A DNA stretch of 5,664 nt from Flavipsychrobacter stenotrophus. GTDB lineage: Bacteria > Bacteroidota > Bacteroidia > Chitinophagales > Chitinophagaceae. Positions 4,974-5,664 of the stretch are shown here, in pieces; position 1 is the first letter of the stretch; every line of letters starts with the position of its first letter. A model generated the notes under the pieces. It searched no databases and had not been told where the DNA came from. It saw nothing but the letters and a program-made list of their open reading frames with translations. The translations under genes and the position numbers were made by a program. The stretch lies in assembly GCA_947372365.1 (NCBI GenBank), contig CANBTK010000169.1, positions 1-5,664 on the forward strand, given 5' to 3'.

Positions 4974-5664
4974 GGCTTGCATAAACCTCGCCTGCACCTT
5001 CTTTAAAAATACACTTGTAATGCTGGTAGGGTAGGGGGAGCGGCTCCCACGGCTGCTTTACATAAAATGTGCCTGTTCCATCTGCGCATTTGTTGGTTGC
5101 CAGGAACCTTTTTTCAAGTATATACCGGCAATAAAAACTTTCATCGGAATAAGCTATCGTTCCTGTTGGCAGGAGGTTGTTCAGCTCGTAGGCGGCCTTC
5201 ATGTAGGCGGCATTTACATCGTATTCGTAAAGTGTATCCCTTAGCAGGGTGTTATTGGTTTTAAAGAACTGTACAATAAGCAGCATTGCTACAAGTATAC
5301 TGGCTGTACCCCTTACTGCCGGGGGGGCGGGGCGTGCCAGTGTGGTGAGCCAGTGTACTGTTATAAGCAGGAATGCCAGTGCTATGCTGTAATGCCCAAT
5401 AAGGTTGCGCTCGAACGATAGGCGCTTCATGGCTATTACAAGCGCAAAGAACACCAGCACCAGCACCGCATAAAATAGCCCTAGCAAAAAGTATTTTGAC
5501 TTCCTGCCGCTCAGCAACAATAGCAGGGGCAGCAGGCAGAGCAGGATATCGAACGAAAACCCATGCCATGCAATGCCAGAAAAGATATGGGTTGTGTAGG
5601 GTTTGAAGTAGGGGAACATCCATTGGCAAAAAGCAAAGCTATCTTTATAGCGGGCCATGGGGGC
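4966..5664 (-). CDS. Polytopic membrane protein, C-terminal part (possible GT-C glycosyltransferase), truncated at window edge
   Basis: Reading leftward from the right edge, the frame is open to base 5664 (two codons before the ATG at 5658-5656), so this is probably the C-terminal part of a longer protein. It ends at TAA on the minus strand (4968-4966). Counting from that Met, likely membrane segments lie at about 33-51 (DILLCLLPLLLLLSG), 56-77, 89-107 (HYSIALAFLLITVHWLT) and 118-132. They are followed by a soluble C-terminal tail of about 100 residues containing two Cys (177 and 191) and no recognised catalytic motif. Hydrophobic helices with a terminal soluble domain, and RNLIGHY before a helix, recall PMT/ArnT-like GT-C glycosyltransferases of Bacteroidota, where catalytic residues sit in the N-terminal half, here missing. 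That assignment is tentative; a generic membrane protein is equally possible. The gene is convergent with pabB and no terminator is seen between them. A run of seven C on the coding strand (5321-5327) lies in the Pro/Ala linker around residues 109-114. Confidence 0.7.
   Translation of the reverse strand, partial: APMARYKDSFAFCQWMFPYFKPYTTHIFSGIAWHGFSFDILLCLLPLLLLLSGRKSKYFLLGLFYAVLVLVFFALVIAMKRLSFERNLIGHYSIALAFLLITVHWLTTLARPAPPAVRGTASILVAMLLIVQFFKTNNTLLRDTLYEYDVNAAYMKAAYELNNLLPTGTIAYSDESFYCRYILEKRFLATNKCADGTGTFYVKQPWEPLPLPYQHYKCIFKEGAGEVYASPK

Overview
The window looks like chromosomal DNA from a member of the Bacteroidota, most likely a Chitinophagaceae- or Sphingobacteriia-like bacterium. 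This is inferred from three things: starts without a clear Shine-Dalgarno sequence but with A-rich leaders, promoter-like sequences of the TTTG / TAnnTTTG type, and protein sequences that read like Bacteroidota versions of NamZ, PurA and PabB. No tRNA, rRNA, CRISPR array, insertion sequence or phage gene is visible.

Layout, left to right. Positions 2-856 (+) hold the C-terminal part of a NamZ/DUF1343 (GH171) exo-beta-N-acetylmuramidase; its start lies outside the window. A 224-base spacer follows, with an imperfect stem-loop and a plausible promoter. Positions 1081-1521 (+) encode a small exported protein with Spy/CpxP-like LTxxQ motifs, closed by a strong intrinsic terminator (1544-1576). 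A leader rich in palindromes (about 1581-1680) then precedes purA, the complete adenylosuccinate synthetase gene (1781-3049, +). After 86 AT-rich bases come two tightly linked genes. The first (3136-3669, +) encodes a very unusual 177-residue protein of alternating lysine-rich and poly-aspartate blocks that ends in an acidic tail with a terminal Phe. The second is pabB (3669-4973, +), aminodeoxychorismate synthase component I, whose start codon shares one base with the upstream stop (TAATG). On the minus strand, 5664-4966 is the C-terminal part of a polytopic membrane protein, possibly a GT-C type glycosyltransferase. It overlaps pabB tail to tail by 8 bases.

Functionally this is mostly housekeeping: peptidoglycan turnover (NamZ), an envelope-located helper-like protein, AMP synthesis (PurA) and folate precursor synthesis (PabB). 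The genes do not form one obvious pathway, although purine and folate synthesis are metabolically linked. The item most worth a second look is the Asp/Lys block protein coupled to pabB, which I cannot assign to a known family. I see no convincing evidence of a multi-gene defence or other novel system here.
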